A DNA stretch of 9,210 nt from Bacteroidota bacterium. GTDB taxonomy: Bacteria > Bacteroidota > Bacteroidia > NS11-12g > UBA955. A model generated the notes under the pieces. The model made no database searches. It was given only the letters and a program-made list of their open reading frames with translations, and was not told the DNA's origin. The position numbers and the translations under genes were made by a program. How positions within the stretch are numbered: the first letter of the stretch is position 1; every line of letters starts with the position of its first letter. The DNA is taken from positions 1 through 9,210 of the forward strand of contig RGEC01000081.1 in assembly GCA_009918425.1 (NCBI GenBank). Direction: 5' to 3'. Below are positions 1 through 5,888 of the stretch, in pieces.

Positions 1-408
1 GACCGTATCATTGCCCTGAATAACAAATATGCAGCGCAGGGATATCCGGTTCTGGCTATCAACCCGAATGATGCCGTGCAATACCCGGATGATAGCTATC
101 CTGAGATGCAAAAACGTGCCAAAGACAAAGGATTCAATTTCCCTTATCTGCACGATGAGTCTCAGGCTGTTGCCACACAATGGGGAGCCGAACGCACACC
201 CCATGTGTACGTGGTGAAAAAAGAAAAAAAGAAGTTTGTGGTAAAATATGTAGGCGCAATTGACAACAACTCTGAAGATGCCGCTGCTGCAGACAAAAAA
301 TATGTGGAAGATGCTGTAAACACGCTTCTGGCAGGCAAAGACCCTGAAGTAAACTTCACCAAAGCCATTGGCTGCAGGGTAAAATGGAAGAAAAAAGCAG
401 GCGAATAG
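1..408 (+). CDS. Thioredoxin/peroxiredoxin-like family protein, 3' part only
   Basis: This is the C-terminal ~135 residues of a thioredoxin-fold protein, open in frame from the first base and ending at TAG 406-408. The 5' end is off the window, so the N-terminal half, where a redox CxxC or peroxidatic cysteine would lie, cannot be judged. The visible part fits the PRX-like1/redoxin type common in Bacteroidota. It has the DRIIALNNKY helix, then PVLAINPND, an FPYLHDE strand, and RTPHVYVV carrying the cis-proline (TP) that packs against the active site in thioredoxin folds. It ends with a TKAIGCRVKW motif typical of this subfamily. The likely role is a thiol-disulfide reductase or peroxide-related redox protein; substrate and cell location cannot be told without the N-terminus. 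The stop lies 3 nt from the stop of the convergent SIMPL gene. Confidence 0.85.
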   Translation, partial: DRIIALNNKYAAQGYPVLAINPNDAVQYPDDSYPEMQKRAKDKGFNFPYLHDESQAVATQWGAERTPHVYVVKKEKKKFVVKYVGAIDNNSEDAAAADKKYVEDAVNTLLAGKDPEVNFTKAIGCRVKWKKKAGE

Positions 409-411
409 CCC

Positions 412-1122
412 CTATTGTATCGAGAATTTAACGTAAATACTGCTTTCGATTTTTATTTTTTTGAAGTCGATAGGGTCTGGGTAATCTTCTCCGTCTCCGT
501 CTGACTCCAGCTTATCCATTCTTCCGCGTGCGTTGGCCATGGCCCAAACGGGCTGAGGGTATTGCACATCGTTTTCCCTTACAATCAACGCTTTGCCCGT
601 TTTCTCTCCTATGGCCCCCAGCAAATAGTCCGCTTTGTTTTTAGCCGCTTTAATTGCCATAATTTTCACCACTTTTCTAAGACTGTCAATTTTTGAGTGT
701 TGCACATAAGAAACATAGGCGTCTGTAATCTCCAGTTTATCAAGCTCTGTAAACACCTGCCCCAAAATCGTTGCATTGTTCAATTTTAATGAATATCGCT
801 TCTGGGTAATTACCCCTTTTTTTCTCCATTCAATGCGCACAAAATCGGCGTTGGCATCGGCCAAAGACAGGTTCTTAAGATCCAGTTTTAGGTTTTTGAG
901 GGCATTTTTCAGGTTTTGTTCCTGTTCTTCTACACTGATGGTTTTTTTGTTGCTGCTGCGCTCACGAATAGTGATAGACACATAAATCTCATCCGGAATT
1001 ACTTCCATCTCCCCGGTGCCATTCACCTCAATGTAGGGTTTTTCTTCGCCTGTGGGGTTTTGGGCAGATACTGACGCGGCAAAAAAAAGCAGCGTGGGCA
1101 AAAAAATGTTTTTTATTTTCAT
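412..1122 (-). CDS. Secreted SIMPL-domain (DUF541) protein
   Basis: A 236-residue protein. It begins with a clear Sec signal peptide (MKIKN, a hydrophobic stretch, then SVSA before Q21), so it is exported to the periplasm or outer surface. The mature part opens with the SIMPL signature IEVNGTGEMEVIPDEIYV (residues 31-48). A charged, probably helical segment follows (about 55-95), then IEWRKKGVITQKRYSLKL, and the protein ends in a beta-rich tail (KIKIESSIYVKFSIQ). An acidic insert (ESDGDGEDYPDP, about 206-217) precedes the tail. SIMPL proteins include E. coli YggE and related periplasmic proteins; a linkage to oxidative stress has been reported, but no enzymatic activity is established, so none is assigned. 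The ATG start fits directly before the signal peptide. It lies 39 nt downstream of the AIM24-type gene on the same strand, with no recognisable promoter of its own, so co-transcription is likely. Confidence 0.88.
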   Translation of the reverse strand: MKIKNIFLPTLLFFAASVSAQNPTGEEKPYIEVNGTGEMEVIPDEIYVSITIRERSSNKKTISVEEQEQNLKNALKNLKLDLKNLSLADANADFVRIEWRKKGVITQKRYSLKLNNATILGQVFTELDKLEITDAYVSYVQHSKIDSLRKVVKIMAIKAAKNKADYLLGAIGEKTGKALIVRENDVQYPQPVWAMANARGRMDKLESDGDGEDYPDPIDFKKIKIESSIYVKFSIQ

Positions 1123-1161
1123 AGGTATAGAACGATAATTTATAGCTTAGATTGTATGTTT

Positions 1162-1950
1162 TTAGTCACCATCCAGCAGGTTGCCGAAGCCACCCAGAAT
1201 AGACCCTTCTTCCTTGCGGCCGCCCACTCCATAAGACAGTATTCTGCTTGCCAAACGGCTTACAGGAAGGGTTTGCAACCACACCTTTCCCGGACCCTGA
1301 AGCTTGGCGAAAAACAGTCCTTCACCACCAAAAACTGCATTTTTAATACCTTTCACAAATTCAATATCGTAATCAATGTCTTTGGTATAAGCCACCAGAC
1401 ATCCGGTGTCTACCCTCAGGGTTTCGCCGGGTTGCAGTGTTCGTTCCATGATGTAGCCGCCTGCGTGCACAAAGGCCAGTCCATCGCCTTCAAGTTTTTG
1501 CATGATAAACCCTTCGCCGCCAAACAGTCCGGTACCCAGCTTACGCTGAAATTCTATACCCACGCTCACACCTTTGGCAGCGCAGAGAAAAGCATCTTTT
1601 TGACATACAATCTTTCCACCAAGCTCATACAAATCCAATGGAATGATTTTTCCGGCATAGGGCGCAGCAAAGGATACGGTTCTGCGCGTATTGCCCGCAT
1701 TGGTAAAGGCCGTCATAAACAGGCTTTCGCCGGTCAGCAGGCGCTTACCGGCGCTGAACAATTTACCCATGAAACCACCGCCGCCGGCATTGGATCCATC
1801 TCCAAAAATCGTTTCCATGCGGATGTCATCATCCATGAACATAAAACTGCCGCTTTCGGCCACTACCGTCTCCTGAGGATCAAGTTCAATCTGAACGCAT
1901 TGCATCTCTTCTCCATGCAATTTGTAGTCAATTTCGTGGTTGTTTTTCAT
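1162..1950 (-). CDS. AIM24 family (TIGR00266/DUF124) protein
   Basis: A 262-residue cytosolic protein of the TIGR00266/AIM24 family, with no signal peptide or membrane segment. The open frame runs up to a TTG at 1986, but the ATG at 1950 is preferred: it gives MKNNHEIDYKLHGEEMQ, the usual family N-terminus, and the upstream 12 codons are AT-rich non-coding-like sequence. Family hallmarks are LDPQETVVAESGSFMFMDD (residues 23-41), a glycine-rich turn (NAGGGGFMGKLF, 54-65), and two GGEG repeats, at 144-147 in LFGGEGFIMQKLEGDG and at 208-211 in VFGGEGLFFAKLQGPG. QTLPVSRLA follows at 225-233. The paired GGEG blocks reflect the duplicated beta-sandwich of the fold. The family is named after yeast AIM24 (mitochondrial), but the bacterial members have no settled molecular function. 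The gene lies between alkB and the SIMPL gene on the same strand. Confidence 0.9.
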   Translation of the reverse strand: MKNNHEIDYKLHGEEMQCVQIELDPQETVVAESGSFMFMDDDIRMETIFGDGSNAGGGGFMGKLFSAGKRLLTGESLFMTAFTNAGNTRRTVSFAAPYAGKIIPLDLYELGGKIVCQKDAFLCAAKGVSVGIEFQRKLGTGLFGGEGFIMQKLEGDGLAFVHAGGYIMERTLQPGETLRVDTGCLVAYTKDIDYDIEFVKGIKNAVFGGEGLFFAKLQGPGKVWLQTLPVSRLASRILSYGVGGRKEEGSILGGFGNLLDGD

Positions 1951-2003
1951 GATATACTGCAAAATAAAAAGCAGTTTTTGTGCCAATTATAAAAAATCGG
2001 ATG

Positions 2004-2027
2004 AATTATCTGTTTTTATTGATAATT
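2004..2027. repeat. AT-rich inverted repeat downstream of the alkB-like gene
   Basis: AATTATC (2004-2010) and GATAATT (2021-2027) are perfect 7-bp inverted arms around a 10-nt loop. It lies in the 84-bp gap between the AlkB-like stop and the AIM24 start. Read on the minus strand, a run of six T follows about 8 nt later, so it could be a weak attenuator or terminator. The stem has only one G-C pair and would be unstable, and AT-rich palindromes of this size can arise by chance. Confidence 0.25.
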
Positions 2028-2034
2028 AAACATT

Positions 2035-2622
2035 TCAGGTCTTCATCAGCCTGAAGGTAATATTGATGCGCGCTCCACCCACGCTTTTGGTTTTAGGAAG
2101 CTCATGCCACCAGCATTCCTGACAGCGGTCTTTCATTAGCAAAAGACAACCGGCCGGCAGCGACAATTTCACTTTTTCACGCGTCTTTTTATGTAGAAAA
2201 ACAAATGCCCTTTCGGATCCAAAACTTAACGAAGCGATGCCACTTTGGGGAACAATGCTGTCTTCATCGTCGCTGTGCTTTCCCATACCTTCCATCCCAT
2301 GGTGGTATAGATTCAGCAAGGCACTGTTGAATTTACACCCTGTGGTTTCTTCGCATTTTCTTCGTAAATCTTCCAAAAGAGAAGTAAAAGGCAAGGCTGT
2401 TCTCTCTACCTGAGAATAGGTGTATCGAAAAGGTTGCAGGCCGTACCAGGCAGTTTTGCGGCTCATAACCATGTGTTTTCCGAACATAACCACCTCGTCG
2501 TTTTTCCAGTCGACGGACTTTAGTAAAGTTTCAAAACACTGCTGCGATTCGGTGGGTGTGCACCAGTCTTTATACAGCAGTGCGTCACCGTCAAATGGCA
2601 GAACAGAGCGCGGTATTGACAT
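2035..2622 (-). CDS. alkB: AlkB-like alpha-ketoglutarate/Fe(II)-dependent dioxygenase
   Basis: A 195-residue dioxygenase of the AlkB family, closest in pattern to the ALKBH2/3-like group that oxidatively removes methyl groups such as 1-methyladenine and 3-methylcytosine from DNA or RNA. The iron ligands are visible: H116 and D118 in GKHSDDED, and H173 in WWHELPKT. The 2-oxoglutarate-binding RxNxTFR motif is at 185-191 (RINITFR). The substrate-side segment SRKTAWYGLQPFRYTYS (54-70) also matches the family, and NLYHHGMEGMG precedes the HxD as usual. Length is normal for a full bacterial AlkB with nothing missing. The ATG at 2622 is 6 nt from a perfect TAnnTTTG box, so the transcript would be nearly leaderless. 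It is the first gene of a minus-strand run with the AIM24 and SIMPL genes. No Ada-type regulator or Ada-fused methyltransferase is nearby, so induction by alkylation is not shown. The symbol is by family; the exact substrate is not known. Confidence 0.92.
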   Translation of the reverse strand: MSIPRSVLPFDGDALLYKDWCTPTESQQCFETLLKSVDWKNDEVVMFGKHMVMSRKTAWYGLQPFRYTYSQVERTALPFTSLLEDLRRKCEETTGCKFNSALLNLYHHGMEGMGKHSDDEDSIVPQSGIASLSFGSERAFVFLHKKTREKVKLSLPAGCLLLMKDRCQECWWHELPKTKSVGGARINITFRLMKT

Positions 2623-2628
2623 CTCTCA

Positions 2629-2636
2629 CAAAGGTA
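2629..2636 (-). promoter_or_regulatory. Bacteroidota -7 box TACCTTTG for the AlkB-like gene
   Basis: On the minus strand the sequence reads TACCTTTG, then TGAGAG, then the ATG. This matches the Bacteroidota primary-sigma -7 consensus TAnnTTTG exactly. Only 6 nt separate box and start codon, so transcription should begin at or within a few bases of the ATG. No good TTTG -33 element is seen at the expected 19-21 nt upstream. Confidence 0.6.
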
Positions 2637-2658
2637 AGTTACACTCACGATTCTTGCA

Positions 2659-2686
2659 GGGGCAGTCTTAAACCAACTGCATCCCC
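2659..2686. repeat. Imperfect dyad between two divergent promoters
   Basis: GGGGCAG (2659-2665) and CTG-CAT-CCCC (2677-2686) form arms of 4+3 bp with a 3-nt bulge around an 11-nt spacer. The dyad ends directly against the -7 box of the SDR-menA promoter and covers the place where its -33 element should lie. It could be an operator, but it is imperfect and could be chance. Confidence 0.2.
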
Positions 2687-2694
2687 TAACTTTG
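2687..2694 (+). promoter_or_regulatory. Bacteroidota -7 box TAACTTTG for the SDR-menA pair
   Basis: TAACTTTG matches TAnnTTTG exactly and ends 4 nt before the ATG at 2699. The expected transcription start is therefore about at that ATG, giving a leaderless message, or a ~12-nt leader if translation begins at the second in-frame ATG (2711). The -33 region (CAGTCTTA, about 2663-2670) is a poor match to TTTG. Confidence 0.6.
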
Positions 2695-2698
2695 CGCT

Positions 2699-3475
2699 AT
2701 GATTATCGACATGCAAGGCAAAACCGCAGTGGTGTGCGGAAGCACTGCCGGTATCGGAAAAGCAACCGCCATGGAGTTGGCCGCATCCGGTGCCACCGTG
2801 ATATTATTGGCCCGTAATGAAGAAAAACTCAAACAAACTTTGTTGGAGCTGCCCGGTGCAGACCACAGCTATGCCGTAGCCGATTTCAGCAGCAATGTGC
2901 AGGTAGCCGAAACAGCGGCGCGCATTGCCGCAGCGCATACAGTTCATATTCTGGTAAACAACACCGGAGGCCCCCCTGCCGGACCGGCACATACCAGCGA
3001 AAGCTCGGCGTTTATAGAAGCATTTCAAAACCACCTTATCAATAATCATAACCTTGCACAAACGTTTATACCGGGCATGAAAGCCGCAGGATATGGCCGT
3101 ATAATCAACATAATCAGCACCAGTGTGAAAGCTCCCCTTCCCAACCTGGGTGTGAGCAATACCATCCGCGGTGCAGTGGGCAACTGGTCAAAAACCCTGG
3201 CCAATGAACTGGCCGCCTTTGGGATCACGGTAAACAACATTTTACCAGGAGCCACTGAAACGGAGCGGCTCAGTAACATTATCGAAAACAAAAGCAATAA
3301 AACCGGTACTGAAATCGACGTTGTAAAGTCAGAAATGCTGCACGAGATTCCCGCAGGCCGTTTTGGTAAACCCCAGGAAGTGGCAAACGCTGTTTGTTTT
3401 CTGGCCTCTGATAAAGCCGCTTATATCAATGGAACCAACGTGGTAGTGGATGGCGGACGTACCGCTTGCTTGTAA
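2699..3475 (+). CDS. Short-chain dehydrogenase/reductase with non-canonical active site
   Basis: A 258-residue Rossmann-fold SDR. The cofactor loop is GSTAGIG (residues 14-20) rather than the strict TGxxxGIG. R39 after the second strand (LLARN) suggests NADP(H). D62 (ADF) and NNTGG at 87-91 replace the usual NNAG. The catalytic serine position is kept (S140 in INIIST), but alignment by spacing puts S153 and R157 where the YxxxK tyrosine and lysine belong. This resembles the BKR-like SDR subgroup, known to lack a perfect tetrad, rather than random decay: the rest of the fold is intact, including NNILPGATET and INGTNVVVDGG near the C-terminus. The substrate is unknown. The ATG at 2699 gives MIIDMQGKTAVV; the ATG at 2711 would also fit, since many SDRs begin one or two residues before xGKTA. 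It precedes menA by 6 nt and is probably co-transcribed; a role in quinone or lipid metabolism would be guesswork. Confidence 0.9.
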   Translation: MIIDMQGKTAVVCGSTAGIGKATAMELAASGATVILLARNEEKLKQTLLELPGADHSYAVADFSSNVQVAETAARIAAAHTVHILVNNTGGPPAGPAHTSESSAFIEAFQNHLINNHNLAQTFIPGMKAAGYGRIINIISTSVKAPLPNLGVSNTIRGAVGNWSKTLANELAAFGITVNNILPGATETERLSNIIENKSNKTGTEIDVVKSEMLHEIPAGRFGKPQEVANAVCFLASDKAAYINGTNVVVDGGRTACL

Positions 3476-3481
3476 TTACCC

Positions 3482-4435
3482 ATGAAATCCTGGATACAAG
3501 CGTTTCGGTTGAAAACCCTGCCTTTGGCAGTGAGCGGCATTGCCCTGGGTGCAGCCCTGTCTGCCATGCATGGAAAGTGGAACCCAATGGTGTTTGTGCT
3601 TGGGACTCTCACAGCAGTTAGCCTGCAAATCCTTAGCAACCTGGCTAATGATTACGGAGATTTCATAAAAGGCACCGATATGGCTGCAAACCGCACTGAC
3701 AGGGCGCTGGCTTCCGGTCGCATTACACAGCCACAAATGAGAAGAGCCATTGTCATCAATGCCTTGCTATCACTAACACTGGGATTGATATTGTTGTATG
3801 TTTCAGTGCCTAGTCTTGAAGCATTTGGATTATTACTCAGCGTGGGAATTCTTGGCATTTTATCTGCGCTGGGATATACCCTGGGCAAACGCGCTTTTGG
3901 TTATTCTGGTTTGGGCGATGTGGTGGTGTTTTTGTTTTTTGGACCCGTGGCAGTTTGTGGCACTTTCTACCTTATGGCAGGCAAGGCGTTGCCGCAAACA
4001 TGGCTTGCAGCTGCAGGTATGGGCCTGCTTAGCGCAGCGGTGCTGAATGTAAACAACATGCGAGATACCGAAACCGATCAGCTGGCTGGAAAAAGCACAC
4101 TGGCACTGCGTCTGGGACGCCGTCTGTCGCTCATGTACCACAAAGCACTCTTATCGCTGGGATTTCTGTTTGTGTTCACCAGTTTTCTCAGCGAAGACGG
4201 AAATCTGCAAATTCGGCCCAACCTTACAGAACCATTGCTGTTGTTGCTGGTATATGCTCCAATCATTTTATTGCTTACCCGGCATGCCGGCCGCATTGCT
4301 GAACTCAGTATGCTGGCAGCGCCTTCAACCCCCGAAACGCGTATTCCCTGGAACGCGGAACTGAAAAACCTTAGTCTCACCATAATGTTGATGGTGGGTG
4401 TATATGCACTTACTGTGTGGTTGTTTGTGGTATGA
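3482..4435 (+). CDS. menA: 1,4-dihydroxy-2-naphthoate polyprenyltransferase (MenA)
   Basis: A 317-residue integral membrane prenyltransferase of the UbiA superfamily. MenA joins a polyprenyl chain from its diphosphate to 1,4-dihydroxy-2-naphthoate with loss of CO2, making demethylmenaquinone, which UbiE/MenG then methylates to menaquinone, the main respiratory quinone of Bacteroidota. Both aspartate-rich Mg-diphosphate motifs are present: NLANDYGDFIKGTD (residues 53-66, with D57, D60, D66) and NNMRDTETD (191-199, with D195 and D199). The N-terminal WIQAFRLKTLPLAVSGI and the GYTLGKRAFGYSGLGD segment (about 131-146) are typical of MenA rather than UbiA or heme O synthases. About eight to nine hydrophobic helices are visible. 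The hydrophilic stretch near 280-300 is a loop before the last helix. The ATG is 6 nt after the SDR stop. The stop lies 5 nt from the stop of the convergent permease gene. Other men genes are not in the window. Confidence 0.93.
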   Translation: MKSWIQAFRLKTLPLAVSGIALGAALSAMHGKWNPMVFVLGTLTAVSLQILSNLANDYGDFIKGTDMAANRTDRALASGRITQPQMRRAIVINALLSLTLGLILLYVSVPSLEAFGLLLSVGILGILSALGYTLGKRAFGYSGLGDVVVFLFFGPVAVCGTFYLMAGKALPQTWLAAAGMGLLSAAVLNVNNMRDTETDQLAGKSTLALRLGRRLSLMYHKALLSLGFLFVFTSFLSEDGNLQIRPNLTEPLLLLLVYAPIILLLTRHAGRIAELSMLAAPSTPETRIPWNAELKNLSLTIMLMVGVYALTVWLFVV

Positions 4436-4440
4436 TATAA

Positions 4441-5883
4441 TTATTGGATTTTAGCTGCCTTTGCTTGTATCCAATAATATACCGGCACTCCCAGTGCCAC
4501 AATTCCCAGCCCTATCCCGGAGTTTTTCCACTCAAATACCATCAGACTTACGGCAACAAAACCGGCCAGCAGCAGGTATAAAACCGGCACGACCGGATAA
4601 CCTACAACTTTGTAGGGTCTTTGCATGTCGGGTTCTGTTTTGCGCAAGCGAAGAAGTCCGGCTACCGTTACCATATAAAAAAGCAGGGATGCAAAGGTGC
4701 AGTAGTTAAGCAAATGGCCGTAACTGCCGCTGAGACACAGAACGGAAGCCCAGATTGCCTGTGCCCACAGGGCGTTGGCCGGAACACCATTTTTGTTGAG
4801 CGTGCCTGCCGCCTTGAAAAACAATCCGTCGTTGGCCATGGTGCTGAAAAGACGCGCCCCGGCCAATATCATACCATTGTTGCAACCGAATGTACTCACC
4901 ATAATCAGCAAAGCCATAATTAGTAGGCCGGGCTCACCAAAAATGGTTTGTGCGGCCAGGGTTCCAACCCGCTCAAAGGGTGCGTGGCTGATTCCGGCGC
5001 TAACACCTACTGCGTCCGGCTGGCCCTGCAAAGGCAATACGGTTAAATAGGCTATATTGGCCAATAAATAAAGCAGCGTTACCAGTAAGGTTCCCAAAAA
5101 CAGGCTGCGGGGAATGTTGCGCTCGGGCTGGCGTATTTCGCCGGCAATAAAAGTCACGTTGTTCCACGCATCAGAGCTGAATAAACTGCCCACCATGGCT
5201 GTACCAAAGGCTGCCAATAAAGCCAGCGAGCCCAGGGTTTCCCATTGCTCCCCGGTATTGGAAAAAGTGACGGCTGAAAAGGGGTTTTGCAGGTTTTCAC
5301 CCCAGTAATTGTGTTCGCCGCCAATAACAAAAGCCGCTACCACCAAGCCCAGAATGGCAACCATTTTGGATAGGGTAAACAGGCGTTGCAGCCACTTGCC
5401 TTCCTCAATGCCCATGGTGTTGACCGCTGTCAGAAAAAGGATGAGTCCGATGGCCAGCACCTGCGCCCAGGACACAGTGAAGGTACTAATTTGTAGCAAT
5501 ACATGGTTTTCGTTCCAAAACGGGAATATTTGTCCGGTGTATTTGGCAAAAGCCACGGCTACGGCCGCAATAACCCCCGTTTGGATAACCGTAAACACTG
5601 TCCAGCCGTATACAAAACCGGTAAGTTTACCAAAGGCTTTTTGAATATATACGTACTGGCCTCCTGCCTTCGGCATCATACCTGCCAGTTCGCCGTAGCT
5701 TAACGCTCCCAGCAGCGTAATTACACCCGCCAGTAACCATGCCAGCAAAAGCCAGCCTGAACTGCCCACACCCCGGGCCATGCCTGCAGATACAATAAAT
5801 ATCCCCGAACCAATCATGCTCCCCGATACAATCAGGGTGGCATCGAGTAGGCCCAGGCCTTTTTTGTCAGAGGGTGTTTTCAA
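4441..5883 (-). CDS. APC superfamily amino acid permease, LAT/SteT-like
   Basis: A 480-residue inner-membrane amino acid transporter with about 12 hydrophobic segments. GSMIGSGIF (residues 21-29) is the broken first helix that binds substrate in the APC fold. YGELAGMMPKAGGQYVYIQ (63-81) and FIAGEIRQPERNIPRS (255-270) are conserved loop signatures of the LAT-type group (SteT/YkbA relatives). ARLFSTMANDGLFF (353-366) is the usual motif in the cytoplasmic loop after TM8. Substrate cannot be read from sequence; LAT-like bacterial members often exchange neutral amino acids such as Ser and Thr. The start is assigned to TTG at 5883, since no ATG precedes the first helix and the next Met (M23) lies inside it. 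The gene begins 5 nt after the stop of the upstream permease, which suggests translational coupling. Its stop faces menA with a 5-nt gap. Confidence 0.9.
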   Translation of the reverse strand: MKTPSDKKGLGLLDATLIVSGSMIGSGIFIVSAGMARGVGSSGWLLLAWLLAGVITLLGALSYGELAGMMPKAGGQYVYIQKAFGKLTGFVYGWTVFTVIQTGVIAAVAVAFAKYTGQIFPFWNENHVLLQISTFTVSWAQVLAIGLILFLTAVNTMGIEEGKWLQRLFTLSKMVAILGLVVAAFVIGGEHNYWGENLQNPFSAVTFSNTGEQWETLGSLALLAAFGTAMVGSLFSSDAWNNVTFIAGEIRQPERNIPRSLFLGTLLVTLLYLLANIAYLTVLPLQGQPDAVGVSAGISHAPFERVGTLAAQTIFGEPGLLIMALLIMVSTFGCNNGMILAGARLFSTMANDGLFFKAAGTLNKNGVPANALWAQAIWASVLCLSGSYGHLLNYCTFASLLFYMVTVAGLLRLRKTEPDMQRPYKVVGYPVVPVLYLLLAGFVAVSLMVFEWKNSGIGLGIVALGVPVYYWIQAKAAKIQ

Positions 5884-5888
5884 CCGGC

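Noticed and set aside
1951..1986. N-terminal extension of the AIM24 protein to the TTG at 1986
   Set aside because: The ATG at 1950 matches the usual family N-terminus, and the upstream codons are AT-rich with no family similarity.
1156..1992. A 278-codon plus-strand open frame lying antisense over the whole AIM24-family gene
   Set aside because: It is the mirror of a well-supported conserved gene, has no family features of its own, and its length follows from the codon use of the opposite strand.
2004..2027. AT-rich hairpin as a true intrinsic terminator after the AlkB-like gene
   Set aside because: The stem has a single G-C pair and the T run is not adjacent, so it is kept only as a weak inverted repeat.
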